Shown: positions 23,575 through 34,663, counted from the stretch's first letter. The stretch is DNA of 64,000 nucleotides from Terfezia claveryi (GCA_015179025.1 WHUX01000090.1:124001-188000), one strand, 5' to 3'. Notes: a model not told the origin generated them from the letters alone. Numbers and translations: made by a program.

Positions 23575-24544
23575 TCACGATACGGGGGCACCATCAGTCT
23601 TCTCTGCATCCTCAGCTGGGGTCGCCTCCTCAGTTGGGGTGGCCTCCTCAGTTGGGGTGGCCTCCTCAGCTGGGGCAGCCTCCTCAGCTGGGGTGGCCTC
23701 CTTGGCCGCGACAGCCTCAATTGCCTTCTTAGAATCCCTCTTCGCCTCCTCTTTAGCTTTCTTGGATTCTTCCTTGTCAACGGTTTCCTTGATCCAGTCG
23801 TTAAGTCCCAATTTGTTCCTATAGTAGCGTTTTACTAGTCAGCTCTTGCATTTATCACCTGCCAGGGTTTGTTTACCTTGCTATCTCAATGGCATAAAAT
23901 TGCATTCGTTGAACTAATGAAGGTTAGACTTTATAATTGCCTCATAGTAACTTTATTTTCCGTGAGAATCTCACCAAAGATGGTTGTGGTCTCAGTGTAT
24001 TCTGCCTTGGGGTCATTCCTCATCAAGGTACCGAAATTGAAGTCCTCAACCTATGACCCCACGACATCAGGATAATGATCCCTTGTACCCACATTTAAGA
24101 AACCCACTTACCCTTTTCTCGTATGCCTGCATAAACGTCCTCCATCGCTCCTTTCCTGCCTTGTTCTTCATTGCGTCTTCATCAATTACCTTGCTGACAT
24201 CAATCTCAGGGAAGTCCTGCTGGAAGTGTTCGTAGATCTCTTGGTCAAGCCTGGTGAGTCTCAAGTCAGATCCCTTGACTTTCTCCAGGATATTCCAGTA
24301 GGTTTGAGCATGCAAGACAGCCTTGACAGCAAATTGGCGCTCAATCTATTTCACCAGGTTCAGATATTAGCCCAATTGCTCGCTAAGATGATCTACGAGG
24401 TAGCCTGGACCGTAAGAATAGGTACGGTCGACGAATATCCTCTACATGGAGACTCAACAAAGCAGAAGAAGAGAGGCTCACATCTTGATGATTTTGAGCT
24501 TTCTTTGGGTCAAAGTTCGCTGGGACTCGTTGGACGGCAGCCAT
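23575..24544 (-). CDS. PBDC1 / yeast YPL225W homologue (DUF757)
   Basis: Five exons (24544-24482, 24345-24112, 24050-23975, 23913-23877, 23818-23575) join in frame to 217 residues. The core reads VPANFDPKKAQN, IERQFAVKAVLHAQTYWNI, RLDQEIYEHFQQDFPE, GKERWRTFMQAYEK, FNFGTL and MQFYAIEIAR, the conserved order of the PBDC1 family (human CXorf26, yeast YPL225W). In yeast the protein has been linked to chaperoning of eEF1A; that role is inferred here from family only. The C-terminus is an acidic/Ala tail with five or more near-copies of a 5-residue PAEEA/PTEEA unit encoded by 15-18-bp repeats at ~23605-23695, so its length may vary between strains. Start: the Met preceding AAVQRVPANF; an upstream Met at 24568 is also in frame. 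Confidence 0.85.
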
Positions 24545-25140
24545 TCTTAATAAATTTGTGTCTAGCAAAGATGGGAGAGAGGTGAAGGTGAGAAAAGGAA
24601 GGGGCGGAGTGAAGGGTAACCGTCAAGGATGACTTCACTCGGGTCTCAAGCGACTTTGAAAACTCAAAAACGGTCAATAACTTGTCTTGAGGAAGGGAAG
24701 TTATTTGAAGGTTAAGGTGGAAGAAGGAAGCTGAAGCTAAGGACACATGTGTCGATACACATGGGACTCAACACTACAATCCCCACGCTGCAGAAACCCT
24801 GAGGCTTGGCCCTGCTAGTTGACGGGTATTTTATCGTGAGTTTGCTTTTCCTTTTAGAATGGATTTACTGATCAAAATACCAACCAGGGATCATTCAACC
24901 GAGATCAGGATCATGTCGCAAAAACAAGCGAGACAAGGTATCTTTCTCTGCATCAACTATTTCAAGGACTACTAACATAATAATTCATGAACATAAAAAA
25001 AGCAACTGTCCATAAACGCCTCCAATAATGGCATAAAAAACATAACAAGCTAGCGCTCAAAAATCAAATGTCCTGCCCAAGTGCACCAAGGAACAATAAA
25101 TTAGAGAATTCTTACTTCCCTTGGGTACCTAATGTCCCAC
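24545..25140. other. Spacer between PBDC1 and NEDD1-like genes
   Basis: Contains the promoter of the PBDC1 gene and the 3'-UTR of the NEDD1-like gene. Nothing else is visible. Confidence 0.5.
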
Positions 25141-28107
25141 TCACAGTCCGGTTCGACTGCCCATAATGGCGAACAACTCTCCTCTCAGTTTCTCATTTTC
25201 CGTTCTCACAGCTACATTTTCCCTCGAGACTTCCTCCAGCATTTTCTTCTGTTCTTCAAATCGCCTGATCATGTCTTCATGCATAGCCCTGATGTCCTTT
25301 CTCACTTCTAATGAGACTCGCGTCATAGCTTCTTCCCATCCATCCTTTAATGTATGACTTTGGGAAGAAACCTCCCTTGTGACTTCAGCTGCTGCCTGAA
25401 AGGCATCATGTGCTGATCGGACGGTGTGCAATGAAGAGGATGATGCCATTACATTCACAGCTTTTCCTGTCATGGGGCGTACCACTCTCGCAGCCACAGT
25501 CCCCTTGATATTGCCCATATCCCCTCTATCATCCCAGGGAGATCCTATCTTCTGGAATTTGTTAGACCCCGAGGACGATCGTACAGAACCAGTTCCCGTG
25601 GAAAGTTTGGGGCCTAAATTGCTTCCTTTTGAAGTTCCTGCACCTTTCCTTATAGAAGTCGTAAGACTATCCGATTCGCAAGCCGGTAATTTCCTCTTAA
25701 GTGGCTCTGGCTTATTCACAGTGGTGCTCTGTTCCCTAGATTTGGGATTTAGTGTAGGTAGATCATTTTCATCAAGACCTTGCATGAGCCAGATATCTGC
25801 TTCATCGGAACTTTCCTCCACCACCTCCTCTAGAGGCTCGAGCACGAATCCAGACACAAACTCTTCCCTCCCTTGAACTTCATCTGAGCTGAGACCTGCC
25901 CTTTCCTCCATCGGCATTGTATCATCTTTTATAGTCGACTCATCTAGCACGTAAGTGTTTGCCTCTGTTGCATTATAAACCGACTTCGTTTGCGCTTCCG
26001 ACTGTATGCTTGATATGCTGAGCGTACTCTCATCCCCGGGAGGGTCTGCGCTTTTGACCCCTCCAAACCCCTTGAGCAAACCACGACGAGAGTTGGGCCT
26101 TGTAGGCATGTATGGAGCAAAGAGCGCAAGACCTCTGGTTACACTGCCCTTATTTGTTTCCCCCCTGATACTCCTAATATCACTGAGCAGCTTTCCTGGG
26201 TCAGTCACTTTTGTGGCGGATGTCTTGGCCGGCACCGCTGAGGTTCCAGTATACGGCTCATGGGCGATGGGTACACTACCATTTGGGCCTCCCTTGGTTG
26301 ATAGAACTGTCATAGATACCGCCCTGCGCGGATCTTTGCTACCGTGTCCATCTAACATAACCAAGGCTAGAGGTGAAGCACCGGTCGACGTCGACACCGG
26401 AGTGGGGCCATTCTTTTTCCCAATGGGTTTCTCATCCAACATTAGCGGAGCTGAGATGACACTTCGTTGAACGGCCTTCTCTGTTGCACGTTCCTTCGGG
26501 TCGCTCAAATCAATCAAATTCTCGGACTCCTTCTCAGGGACGGACATGGCTTTTGTAGGTTTCTTTCTTTTTACAGGTGAGAACATATTCATGTAACTAG
26601 CTGTAGATGACTCCACCAAGTTTTGCCAGCCCGGCAACACCGGTAATTCAGGAAGCATTGGGGGGTTATTTGTAAACGGCGCAGTGGAACTGGCATTGGT
26701 ATCTATGTTAGAGTCTTCCGGCAAAGTGGACAACGTTGAATTGTGTGATTTGACCGTGACATCGTGAGATGCAATCGATGACCTCGAGTCTGGGTATCGA
26801 GAAGAAGAGGGCGATTTTATGGTAGATTTCGATGATGGAATTGAATCTGGTTCACCTACCCCTGGAGGTAGGGCAATTTCACCAGATACCCACTCTACAT
26901 CCAACACCTTTCCCGCTTCAGCATCCACACTCTGCTCGCACACCTTTGTTCCTCCACCATCAAAGACGAAGCACTTCCCGTGTATCGTGCCCACAGCTAC
27001 CATCCATCCCGCATCACCACTGCTCTTCCCCGAATCTTTACCTACAGCTGGCCTAACAGAGACGTTAGTAGCTGGGGCTCCCACGTGCCAACTCCCAAGA
27101 ACATCTCTTTTCTCAAAATCAACGATAACCAATCTCCCATCCTCCCCCACACTCACTGCCCGAGCCCTATACCCAGGTATAAATTCAACCCCAGTGATGC
27201 CAGCTCCGCCTGAGATACTTGCATCATGAAGATGTTCAAAGAAATGAATATGTTCCCCTCCACCACTTCCTACATTTCCTTTCTTCGCGGTGGCCCTAGC
27301 CTTGTCTCCTCGCATCAACCTTGTCGAGTCATACGCAGCTAAGACACCGTCTGCGAACGCAAGCACAAAGATACTCTTTCGTGTCGGATGAAACGCACAG
27401 CATACCACCGGCTTTGCAGACGCTCTCGGTTTGATGTCGACGGTGTTGTTCAACTGTCGATTATGTAACTGGATCACCGGAGGGTCGGCAGAACACGATA
27501 ATAAGAAATTGGAATCCGGTGAAACACAAAAGGATGTTATGTCTGAGGGATGAGCTTTTGCCGCTTCGTTGACCCTGTCCTCTCGCAAACTATATGTCTG
27601 CACAGCGTTGTGTATACTGTCAGTGAAAAATAGACTTTTTGAATCATGGGCATATTGTACGAAACGGCAGTTCCCTCCTGCTCCCTTTAGCCCATATGAT
27701 TGATGTTGGCCCTGATCAACTCTATGCAACATCACAGTCTGTCCATCTGCAACAGCCAATATGGCACCGTCTTTTGATCTCTTCGCTGCTGATATTCCTC
27801 CGGACCCAGATGTGAACACAGTTGCACAGAAAGAGTCATCCCAGACACAAACTCTGTTTGCTGTTGTCAAAAAGAGTTTCCAATTCCTGTCGTCCCAACA
27901 AATTTTCGCAGTGCCTGAACTTGAAGATGAATTGGTTGACGAGGTTGAAGGAACCTTGTTGCCACGAAGGGAACGTCGCCGACTGGTGGCCAATGTCGGG
28001 TCCTTACCTCTCGTCTTTACAATTTTGCCGGCTGTTTGATTTTCAGCGGAACTGCATTTTGGGGCATCCGTGAGTTTGTCATGGCAAGATAAACCGCTCG
28101 TAATCAT
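25141..28107 (-). CDS. NEDD1/GCP-WD-like WD40 protein, putative gamma-tubulin recruiter
   Basis: Single-exon ORF of 988 residues. Residues ~70-400 form WD40 blades (KICWDDRNWKLFLTTANRVCVWD, here split by pattern: repeated hydrophobic-WD ends such as VCVWDD, LLSCSADPPVIQLHN, AVSVGEDGRLVIVDF). A long Ser/Pro-rich, likely disordered middle follows. The last ~90 residues are an amphipathic helical region with RKDIRAMHEDMIRRFEEQKK and ENEKLRGEL. This closely follows the C-terminal gamma-tubulin-binding helix of NEDD1 (HRDI..LQ.EMI.QF.IQ..E pattern). Inferred role: targeting gamma-tubulin complexes to spindle poles or microtubules. It is divergent from the polymerase kappa gene, with 305 bp between the start codons. 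Alternative: an unrelated WD40-coiled-coil protein; the C-terminal match is what decides. Confidence 0.65.
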   Translation of the reverse strand: MITSGLSCHDKLTDAPKCSSAENQTAGKIVKTRGKDPTLATSRRRSLRGNKVPSTSSTNSSSSSGTAKICWDDRNWKLFLTTANRVCVWDDSFCATVFTSGSGGISAAKRSKDGAILAVADGQTVMLHRVDQGQHQSYGLKGAGGNCRFVQYAHDSKSLFFTDSIHNAVQTYSLREDRVNEAAKAHPSDITSFCVSPDSNFLLSCSADPPVIQLHNRQLNNTVDIKPRASAKPVVCCAFHPTRKSIFVLAFADGVLAAYDSTRLMRGDKARATAKKGNVGSGGGEHIHFFEHLHDASISGGAGITGVEFIPGYRARAVSVGEDGRLVIVDFEKRDVLGSWHVGAPATNVSVRPAVGKDSGKSSGDAGWMVAVGTIHGKCFVFDGGGTKVCEQSVDAEAGKVLDVEWVSGEIALPPGVGEPDSIPSSKSTIKSPSSSRYPDSRSSIASHDVTVKSHNSTLSTLPEDSNIDTNASSTAPFTNNPPMLPELPVLPGWQNLVESSTASYMNMFSPVKRKKPTKAMSVPEKESENLIDLSDPKERATEKAVQRSVISAPLMLDEKPIGKKNGPTPVSTSTGASPLALVMLDGHGSKDPRRAVSMTVLSTKGGPNGSVPIAHEPYTGTSAVPAKTSATKVTDPGKLLSDIRSIRGETNKGSVTRGLALFAPYMPTRPNSRRGLLKGFGGVKSADPPGDESTLSISSIQSEAQTKSVYNATEANTYVLDESTIKDDTMPMEERAGLSSDEVQGREEFVSGFVLEPLEEVVEESSDEADIWLMQGLDENDLPTLNPKSREQSTTVNKPEPLKRKLPACESDSLTTSIRKGAGTSKGSNLGPKLSTGTGSVRSSSGSNKFQKIGSPWDDRGDMGNIKGTVAARVVRPMTGKAVNVMASSSSLHTVRSAHDAFQAAAEVTREVSSQSHTLKDGWEEAMTRVSLEVRKDIRAMHEDMIRRFEEQKKMLEEVSRENVAVRTENEKLRGELFAIMGSRTGL

Positions 28108-28412
28108 GTTGATGTAGTTGGGCCCCCGTTTATTGAGAGCACATGGAAGTGGGTTGGTACGAATGGTTTAAGAGCATCATACGGAAGGTGGGCCTGAGGA
28201 CGGACTTGTTCGGCACTTTCTTGTATTTCCCGTACTTCGCGAACTCGAGACCGGAGCAAGGATGAAAACCGGGGTAATTAAAATGTAAACAAAAAAAACA
28301 GGCGCCAAGAATGAACGTGTGCGTGTAACGTGTTAGCTCCACAGGTGACGCGTCTTCCCTTCGACAGATCGCGTAAAGTGAAACTTTGTGTCTTTACTTC
28401 ACCTCTACAATA
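28108..28412. promoter_or_regulatory. Short shared promoter of NEDD1-like (-) and Pol kappa (+) genes
   Basis: Only about 305 bp separate the two divergent start codons. It includes an ACGTGTGCGTGTAACGTG stretch (about 28313-28331) and a GGTGACGCGTC element near 28345-28355 resembling an MluI-type/ATF-type box. Functional meaning is inference. Confidence 0.4.
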
Positions 28413-30666
28413 ATGGCAGATGAGGCGAAAGTTAGCGAGAGAAAGCAATCTTCGCTTGTGAGCCTTCCCCCGCAGCTCACACAAGACAATCCATTGACCA
28501 TTGAGTTTGCGTCACTATAGCACCATTCTCTCCTCGGACCATCATTACTGAAAGCTGGGCAAGACGCCGTTGACCAATCCAAAGTTGCTGAGATCATATA
28601 TCAAGCTTCCCTGGGCAGCAGGTTTTTTAAGCATGAGGAAAAGCGTGATGAGCAGCTTACGAAGAAGGTCGAGGCCATTCTAGCACGCAAAAAGTACCTG
28701 GAGTCAATTGATCTTTCCTCAGAATTACGTCGCATCGATGAGAAAATAGCACACTTAGACAGGGAAAGAGACTTGTCCCAGTTCATAGTTCATGTGGACT
28801 GTGATGCATTCTATGCAAGTGTAGAAGAGCTGGATCGGCCAGAGCTGAAGAACGTTCCTATGGCAGTTGGAAAAGGGGTATTGACCACATGTGAGCTATA
28901 GGCTTATGGGGGGGAGTATATTGGTTGATATTAATCTGTCTTCAGGCAATTACAAGGCCCGGGAGTTTGGTTGCAGGAGTGGAATGGCCGGACATATTGC
29001 ACAGAGTATGGTTCACAACATATATTTAAAGGTGTCCCAACTATACTTACACATTGTCCTAGAGCTCTGTCCACATTTGATTTTTCTGCCATTGAATTTT
29101 GGGAAATATAGCAAAAAGGCTGAAGAAATAAGAGAGATCATGGCAAAGTCCGCGAGCTCCATCCACAGCTAAACATAACTGTTACTAATTCATACTCCCT
29201 TTCAGATATGACCCTCGGTACGAAGCTGCATCCGTTGATGAAGCCTATCTCAATATAACACCATATTGTAAAGCGAATGACCTCGATCCAGCCACCGTTG
29301 TGAGTAGGCTTCGGGCAGAAATCCTTGAAAAGACCAAAATAAGCGTTTCCGCTGGCATAGGACCAAATGCAATAATTGCAAAAATTTCTAGCAACAAAAA
29401 CAAGCCCAATGGCCAGTTTATAGTCCCCAACAATCATAAGGCAGTCATGGATTTTATGGCAGATTTACCAGTGAGGAAAGTCAACGGTGTGGGAAGGGTA
29501 TTTGAGAGGGAGTTGGTCAGCGTAGGTATAAACACCTGTAAAGACATATATCCGATGCGTGGAATGTTGCATGATGTTGGTTCAACCCGTATCCCCTTCT
29601 ATGTACGATGGATACTGAAACTTAACCTATAGCTCTTTGGAGAAAAGGCAACCAAATTCTTAATTTACTGCTACCTTGGTATAGGGCGCACGGAAATACG
29701 GCCAGTGGATGAGTATGAAAGAAAAAGTGTCGGCACAGAGAGAACATTCGCAGACCTTTGGGGATCAAATAGACTCCGTCAAAGGATGAAACTGACTGCA
29801 GAGGATTTGGAAAAGGTTCAGACATCCCATCGTGTCGCGTCTCTCGAATTGCTAAACAGTTCTGGACATAGGATCTTGAAGAGTTGAACCTTTCATTCCG
29901 CACGCTAGTGCTGAAAGTGAAACTTCATACATACGGAGTCTACTCCCGTCAGCGAGCACTGCATAGACCAATACATATTGCCCAAGATATATATCAGTAT
30001 GCACTGCCATTGCTCGCCTCCCTAGAAACGGAATTCAAGGATAAAGGGGGACTGAAAATACGACTTATGGGTTTACGAGGCACTGCGCTTATTGAAAGAA
30101 ACAAGAAGGTTCAGGGTTTTTTTGGCAAATGGGTTGGAGAGGCAGGAAGTAGAGAAGGGGCCAAACGCAAGCAATTAGACGCCGATGGCTGGGAGGTATG
30201 GCCGCAGGAGGAATCTGAACAAATGGACGATCACCAAAACCAAACCAGCAAGCCGGTGGCTCGCATACAAGAAGATGGACAGGAAGATGAAAGAGCTAAG
30301 GACATAACACTCGAAATTCTCTCCCAGGGAATATCTTCTACCGAGAACCTTCACGATCTATCTCAACAGAAGGGAAAAGAAAAGGAAAAGGAACCAAGAG
30401 AGCAACTGCAGGAGCATGAGCAGGAGCAATGGCGATGTCCCATATGTAACCAATCAATGGCCCCAGACGACAGGATTTTCAACGAGCATATTGATTGGTG
30501 CTTGAGCAGGGAGGCTATAAGGGACGTTGTGAAGGAAAGCTCATCAAGTAACAGCCAGGAAGCTGTTACATCACCACCTCCGAAAAGACTGAAAACGATG
30601 GAAAAGAAGAAGCCTACAGGGACTACTAGCGGCCTTTTCCCCCTCTTCAAAGAGAAACAACGGTAA
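28413..30666 (+). CDS. DNA polymerase kappa (Y-family, DinB) with UBZ zinc finger
   Basis: Seven exons (28413-28457, 28521-28890, 28946-29005, 29063-29147, 29206-29575, 29633-29815, 29872-30666) join in frame to 635 residues. Landmarks: [14 protein letters not shown] and the N-clasp; [15 protein letters not shown] (first catalytic Asp); [19 protein letters not shown] (steric/phosphate residues); [14 protein letters not shown] (catalytic Asp-Glu pair); [46 protein letters not shown] (helix-hairpin-helix); little finger up to ~460. A C-terminal [22 protein letters not shown] is a UBZ4 finger that in relatives binds ubiquitinated PCNA. Role: translesion synthesis past minor-groove and bulky adducts in the nucleus. 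All catalytic residues are present. Three introns use weak donors (GTCCGC at 29148, GTTGGT at 29576, GTTCAG at 29816). Confidence 0.92.
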
Positions 30667-33138
30667 ATTTGGGGGTATTGGATTTGCAGAGAGGGATTGA
30701 CATCGAGTTAGGGGGCGTTTAGGATATCATTTTTCTGTTGGTTTTCACTGCTCACGCATATCCATAGGCTATATACCGATTTTTATTTGTATCTTAAGAA
30801 TAATAATCCAATCAATTATGAGCACGGACATCATAAACAAAACGTACATCGTAGCGTCCATCGTCAGTACCTTTGAAAACTTAACACAATTGTACTCACT
30901 ACCACGGGAGTGCATTACATCAATATTTCCTTTCATTTATCGAATGATTTGTGGAACTCCTGTGTACTTCGTTCAGCTAGGATTCGGCGCACACTAGTCA
31001 GCATCAGATCCTCACTATCAGCAATGAGATCCATCAAGATACCCTTCTCAATAACCTCCGCCGGCTGAGGCCTATAAGCAGGCTTATCCTATAAACTATC
31101 CTCTAACATGCTCCTCTCCAATTCCTTCTGGTGAGGCCTGAATTTACAGATGGGACAAGGTTGGTTCCGTCAATTGCACAATTCTAATCTGAGTCTTACC
31201 AACGATCATAAATGAAATTAGTCAGATCATAATGATGGTTATAATATGACAGATAGGTGGGTGCTTGTGACTGGAATCGCCAATGGGAAAAAGAGGTTTA
31301 CTCTGGAAGGCGTTTTGTTATGTATTTTCGTCTTTATTTCTGGGGAGCGGGCAGCCCCTGACAGTGTGGAGATCTAGTCATAGAGTTACTGGTAAAGAAT
31401 AAATATTGGTTTTTGCGGTGATTATTAGTCATTTGTCAGTAGGTTAATTGAATCTCTATTGCTACGGTAGTATCGCATTTTTTTTTAAGAATTATTACGA
31501 TAGAGTGGTGTAGATTGTGTCGGTGATTTATCTACCTAATGGTCGTGTATTTAAAAGTGGCTGGTGAGAGGGTTAAGTATAAAAGTGAGTGTATGCACGA
31601 TCAGTATAGACATATTGCATGCGTAGTGTTGCAAGTATCAAATGGAAATAATAATTTCTACTACTCGAAGCCCCCCTCTATTCACGTATCTCACCGCCAC
31701 TGTATTTCACTCCATATCATCTGGGCAGGACTGTACTTTGGCCCTTCAATTATTTACTACTCCGTACTACATATATGTTCTGGGCAGCTCGCGGGCAGCA
31801 TACCCTCTGCGCCGGTCGCGGTCAATTAATATAATTCCTCAATTTGGTAAATGTCAATCGAACAAAACATTCTGCTACACTCAAAAAGCACCATATGAAG
31901 TCATTTTTAACCCGCCCCATCCACATCACATACCCTTCCTGTTGATTAGAGGAAGACGGCAGACATTGAACAAGGGGAGAATTCCGGAAAAATTACCTCA
32001 AGCCCTTCAAATGACGAAGTACATGCTGCTGAAGTTAAAAACTCATCACCTTCATCTCTGATGATGACTGGAATAGAGAGGAGGATACTGAATTTATTGC
32101 TCCCGTAGAAATCCGCAACGTTTCCTATGCAATAGATATTTGAAAATTAGTTTTCTATCTACAGGGGTTCTTATAGACGGGGCTTTATACTCAGGCTATA
32201 TAGACCATCTTGTGCTGAATATCGATGCGCTATGTGGGATTCAGTGAAGTTTGGAGCAATCATAATTATAATATCTTTTGTCTACATCTTGTTGCATGAT
32301 TTCTTTTTACGCTAGAAAAATCCAACTATTTCTTACATATATAGGATCCAGGTAGGGTGCAAAACGGTACCTTTTTTAATTACAGGTACTTATTTATATG
32401 CAGATTGCTAAGGTACTTCAATTCCTCGATTTTAGACCAAAACAAAGCAGGTTCTACCTAGAATTATACAACAGGTAGATGCTGTTTTACAGTGTTGTGG
32501 GAGATCAAATGGCACAATGCTACGACAAACATCCATATTTTTGCAGTTGTGAATGGCCAAACCTATATAATAAAGGGCTATGTGCAAAGCTATTACAAAA
32601 TCACAGCCTGAACCTTATCAATTGTTAACTAAGTATGGCGTATTTGATAACTCTTGCCTAACTAAAGGCCTCTAACCAGCTACCGACCCGACGGGCTTAG
32701 AATGATATTTAATACTCTAAAATTAAGTTGCTACTATCGCTAACATATATTCGTACCTGTTCAGTGTCTCACCGTCAACCAGTTGAATACTGATTATTCG
32801 AGAATTACTCTGAATGCTCCGCACTGTTTCATGATATTGACCACGTTAAGCTATATCAAAATGCTAAATACTCTAATCACGGTTAGCAGTGTTGCACGGT
32901 TGAACACTGGTCATGATTTCAAATGTTACCCTGAACTTTCCAATACTGTAAGAACTCGCGGACAAGAAAGTAATAATGTGTAAGAAAGTAACCTCGAATA
33001 AGGCAGGCAAAATGCTCCGACCAAATTCCCTATGGGTATAGATCGCGAATAAGAAAAGGAATTGCTATAGTAGAGCCAGAAAGTTCTTATCATATACATC
33101 TTACCAAATGGACAGAAGGTAGACAGAAGGTATAATCA
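30667..33138. other. AT-rich gene-poor region
   Basis: Downstream of Pol kappa. Apart from the possible gene remnant at 30933-31158 and a diverged repeat at about 32822-32960, I see no coding potential. Frames at 31539-32061 have no family resemblance. Confidence 0.5.
30933..31158 (-). pseudogene. Possible gene remnant with CPIC-type start and one in-frame stop
   Basis: Read from 31158 downward the minus strand gives CPICKFRPHQKELERSMLED, then two residues, a TAG stop (31089-31091), and a further 51 codons of protein-like sequence (AEVIEKGILMDLIADSEDL, VRRILAERSTQEFH) ending at TGA 30933-30935. The composition is amphipathic and codon-like, unlike the surrounding AT-rich DNA. I do not recognise the family. 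No intron that would remove the stop is evident, so it may be a decayed or truncated gene, or the 3' exon of one with an unseen splice. Confidence 0.35.
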
Positions 33139-33670
33139 TTGGGCTCTACTCATGTTAGATTCTTACTAACAAATTTCATAGGAGGTTTTACTGCCTCTGA
33201 ACGCGGAATACTGCTTACACAGTGGGTTGTGGAGGTTTGGGAAGGTATCTGTAAGGATCATAAGGATCTTATAATTCGCTCTTTCCGGAAATGTGGTATT
33301 ACTGTAGCACTCGATGGCAGTGAGGATCAAAATATCAATATTCATGGGCTGGATAGATATACAAGTACCTATGATTATTAAAGTAACCCAGCCTAAGACG
33401 CCGAGACAGCTTTTACCAGAACCGCCGTCCTATAAATAAGACTACAGTCTTGTCTGCGAGTTCTTACGGTACTGTTCAATGGTATTGACTACGGTTAGCA
33501 GTGTTGACTACGGTTAGCAGTATTTTTTTGTAACAGGTTGAACACTGGTCATTATTTCAGATATTAACCTGAACTCTCCAACACTGTTTAATGGTATTGA
33601 CTACAGTAAGCAATGTACATTAGAACAGGCTAACACTGGCCATGATTTTCAAATTTTGACTACGGTTACA
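32822..33670. repeat. Diverged copies of a ~110-bp repeat around a transposase fragment
   Basis: Motifs ATTGACNACGGTTAGCAGTG and GGTTGAACACTGGTCAT recur in the same order at ~32830-32960, ~33470-33580 and ~33585-33670, with many substitutions. They lie on both sides of the transposase-like frame at 33139-33381, so they may be subterminal repeats of the same dead element. Confidence 0.5.
33139..33381 (+). pseudogene. Tail of a pogo/Tigger-type DDE transposase
   Basis: The frame's second half reads WEGICKDHKDLIIRSFRKCG then TVALDGSEDQ. This resembles the very C-terminal segment of fungal pogo-like transposases (W..I....I..SF.KCGI..ALDG.ED). The catalytic DDE core is absent, so this is only a fragment. 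The first ~20 codons are probably not part of the original protein. Confidence 0.55.
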
Positions 33671-34263
33671 TCAGATAGGATTTATGGCGTCCGGAAGCCA
33701 CTATGGGCGCGTCCAGATGATACCGTCCTGCCAATGTCTCCCGTGGCGTCCACTGTCATCTGAGGTCGCCCAGATCTTACCCTCTGTGCCGTCATGTCTT
33801 TCTGGCGTCCTATGTCATTATGTGCCTCTGGCAGCTTATGGCATCCGGATTCTATTTACTGTCTCTACTGCCTCCCAGACGTCATCTCGTGCCTTTCCAC
33901 GACGCCGGGGGAGTTCAGCCCTGCCCGATCCGGGTTGCCTGGATCTCTAACCATGCCTTGGTTATTCAGCCCTGAAGGGATGCCTGCTACGTGCAATGAA
34001 GCTTGAGGGCGCACCTGAAAACAAGAATAATAAATGTCAATAGTATTTCGAAATGTTTATGTACATAAAAGCTTATCGTATCGGACGCAGTACTATCATG
34101 AACCGAACCCGCGTCCTCCTCCCCATGTCGCTGGCCAACCCCAGTCCATATTGCCTGCCCCTAACGTAGACCTGCCAACCATAGTTCCAGAATTACCACC
34201 CCTACTCGCCTGGCTCCTGACAAATCATGAGCCGATCCTGAGAATCGTAGTATATCGAAGTCG

Positions 34264-34401
34264 ATATCGGAGCTATGGAAGTGGATACATCGGAGCTATG
34301 GAAGTGGCGACATCGGAACCATGGAAGTGGAGACATCGGAGCCATTGAAGTGAAGACATCGGAGTCATGGAAGTGAAGACATCGGAGTCATGGAAGTGTC
34401 G
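34264..34401 (+). repeat. 23-bp minisatellite, six units
   Basis: Six tandem units follow the pattern ACATCGGAGYCATGGAAGTG plus three bases, with a seventh, degenerate start (ATATTGGAGTTAT). Each unit is 23 bp, so it would shift a reading frame; no coding role is apparent. Confidence 0.85.
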
Positions 34402-34438
34402 ATATTGGAGTTATCGCACCGTCTATACTGCTGTAGAA

Positions 34439-34663
34439 CCCTGTGAAATAGGTTAGTTATGTGTGCACTTGTCGGAGGTCTGGCAATGCTCTCACTTATA
34501 TGAACTGAACTTGCTCGGTCGTGAGATACGTCAGCCATGCGTGCGCATATCGGAGGCCAGGCAGTGTCGATATTGGAGGTATTGCAGTGTCAACATTGCT
34601 GAAGAACTCTGTGAGATGGGTTAGTTACACGTGCACTTGTCGCAGGCCTGGCAATGCTCTCAC
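34439..34663 (+). repeat. Direct duplication of a 57-bp block
   Basis: 34439-34495 and 34607-34663 share CTGTGARATRGGTTAGTTA and GTGCACTTGTCG..GG.CTGGCAATGCTCTCAC with a handful of differences. Between them is a partial third copy (near 34520-34560: GTGAGATACGTCAGCC). Offset is 168 bp. Confidence 0.65.

Noticed and set aside
31539..32061. Overlapping plus-strand ORFs of 96 and 139 codons
   Set aside because: AT-rich, mutually overlapping in different frames, no motif.
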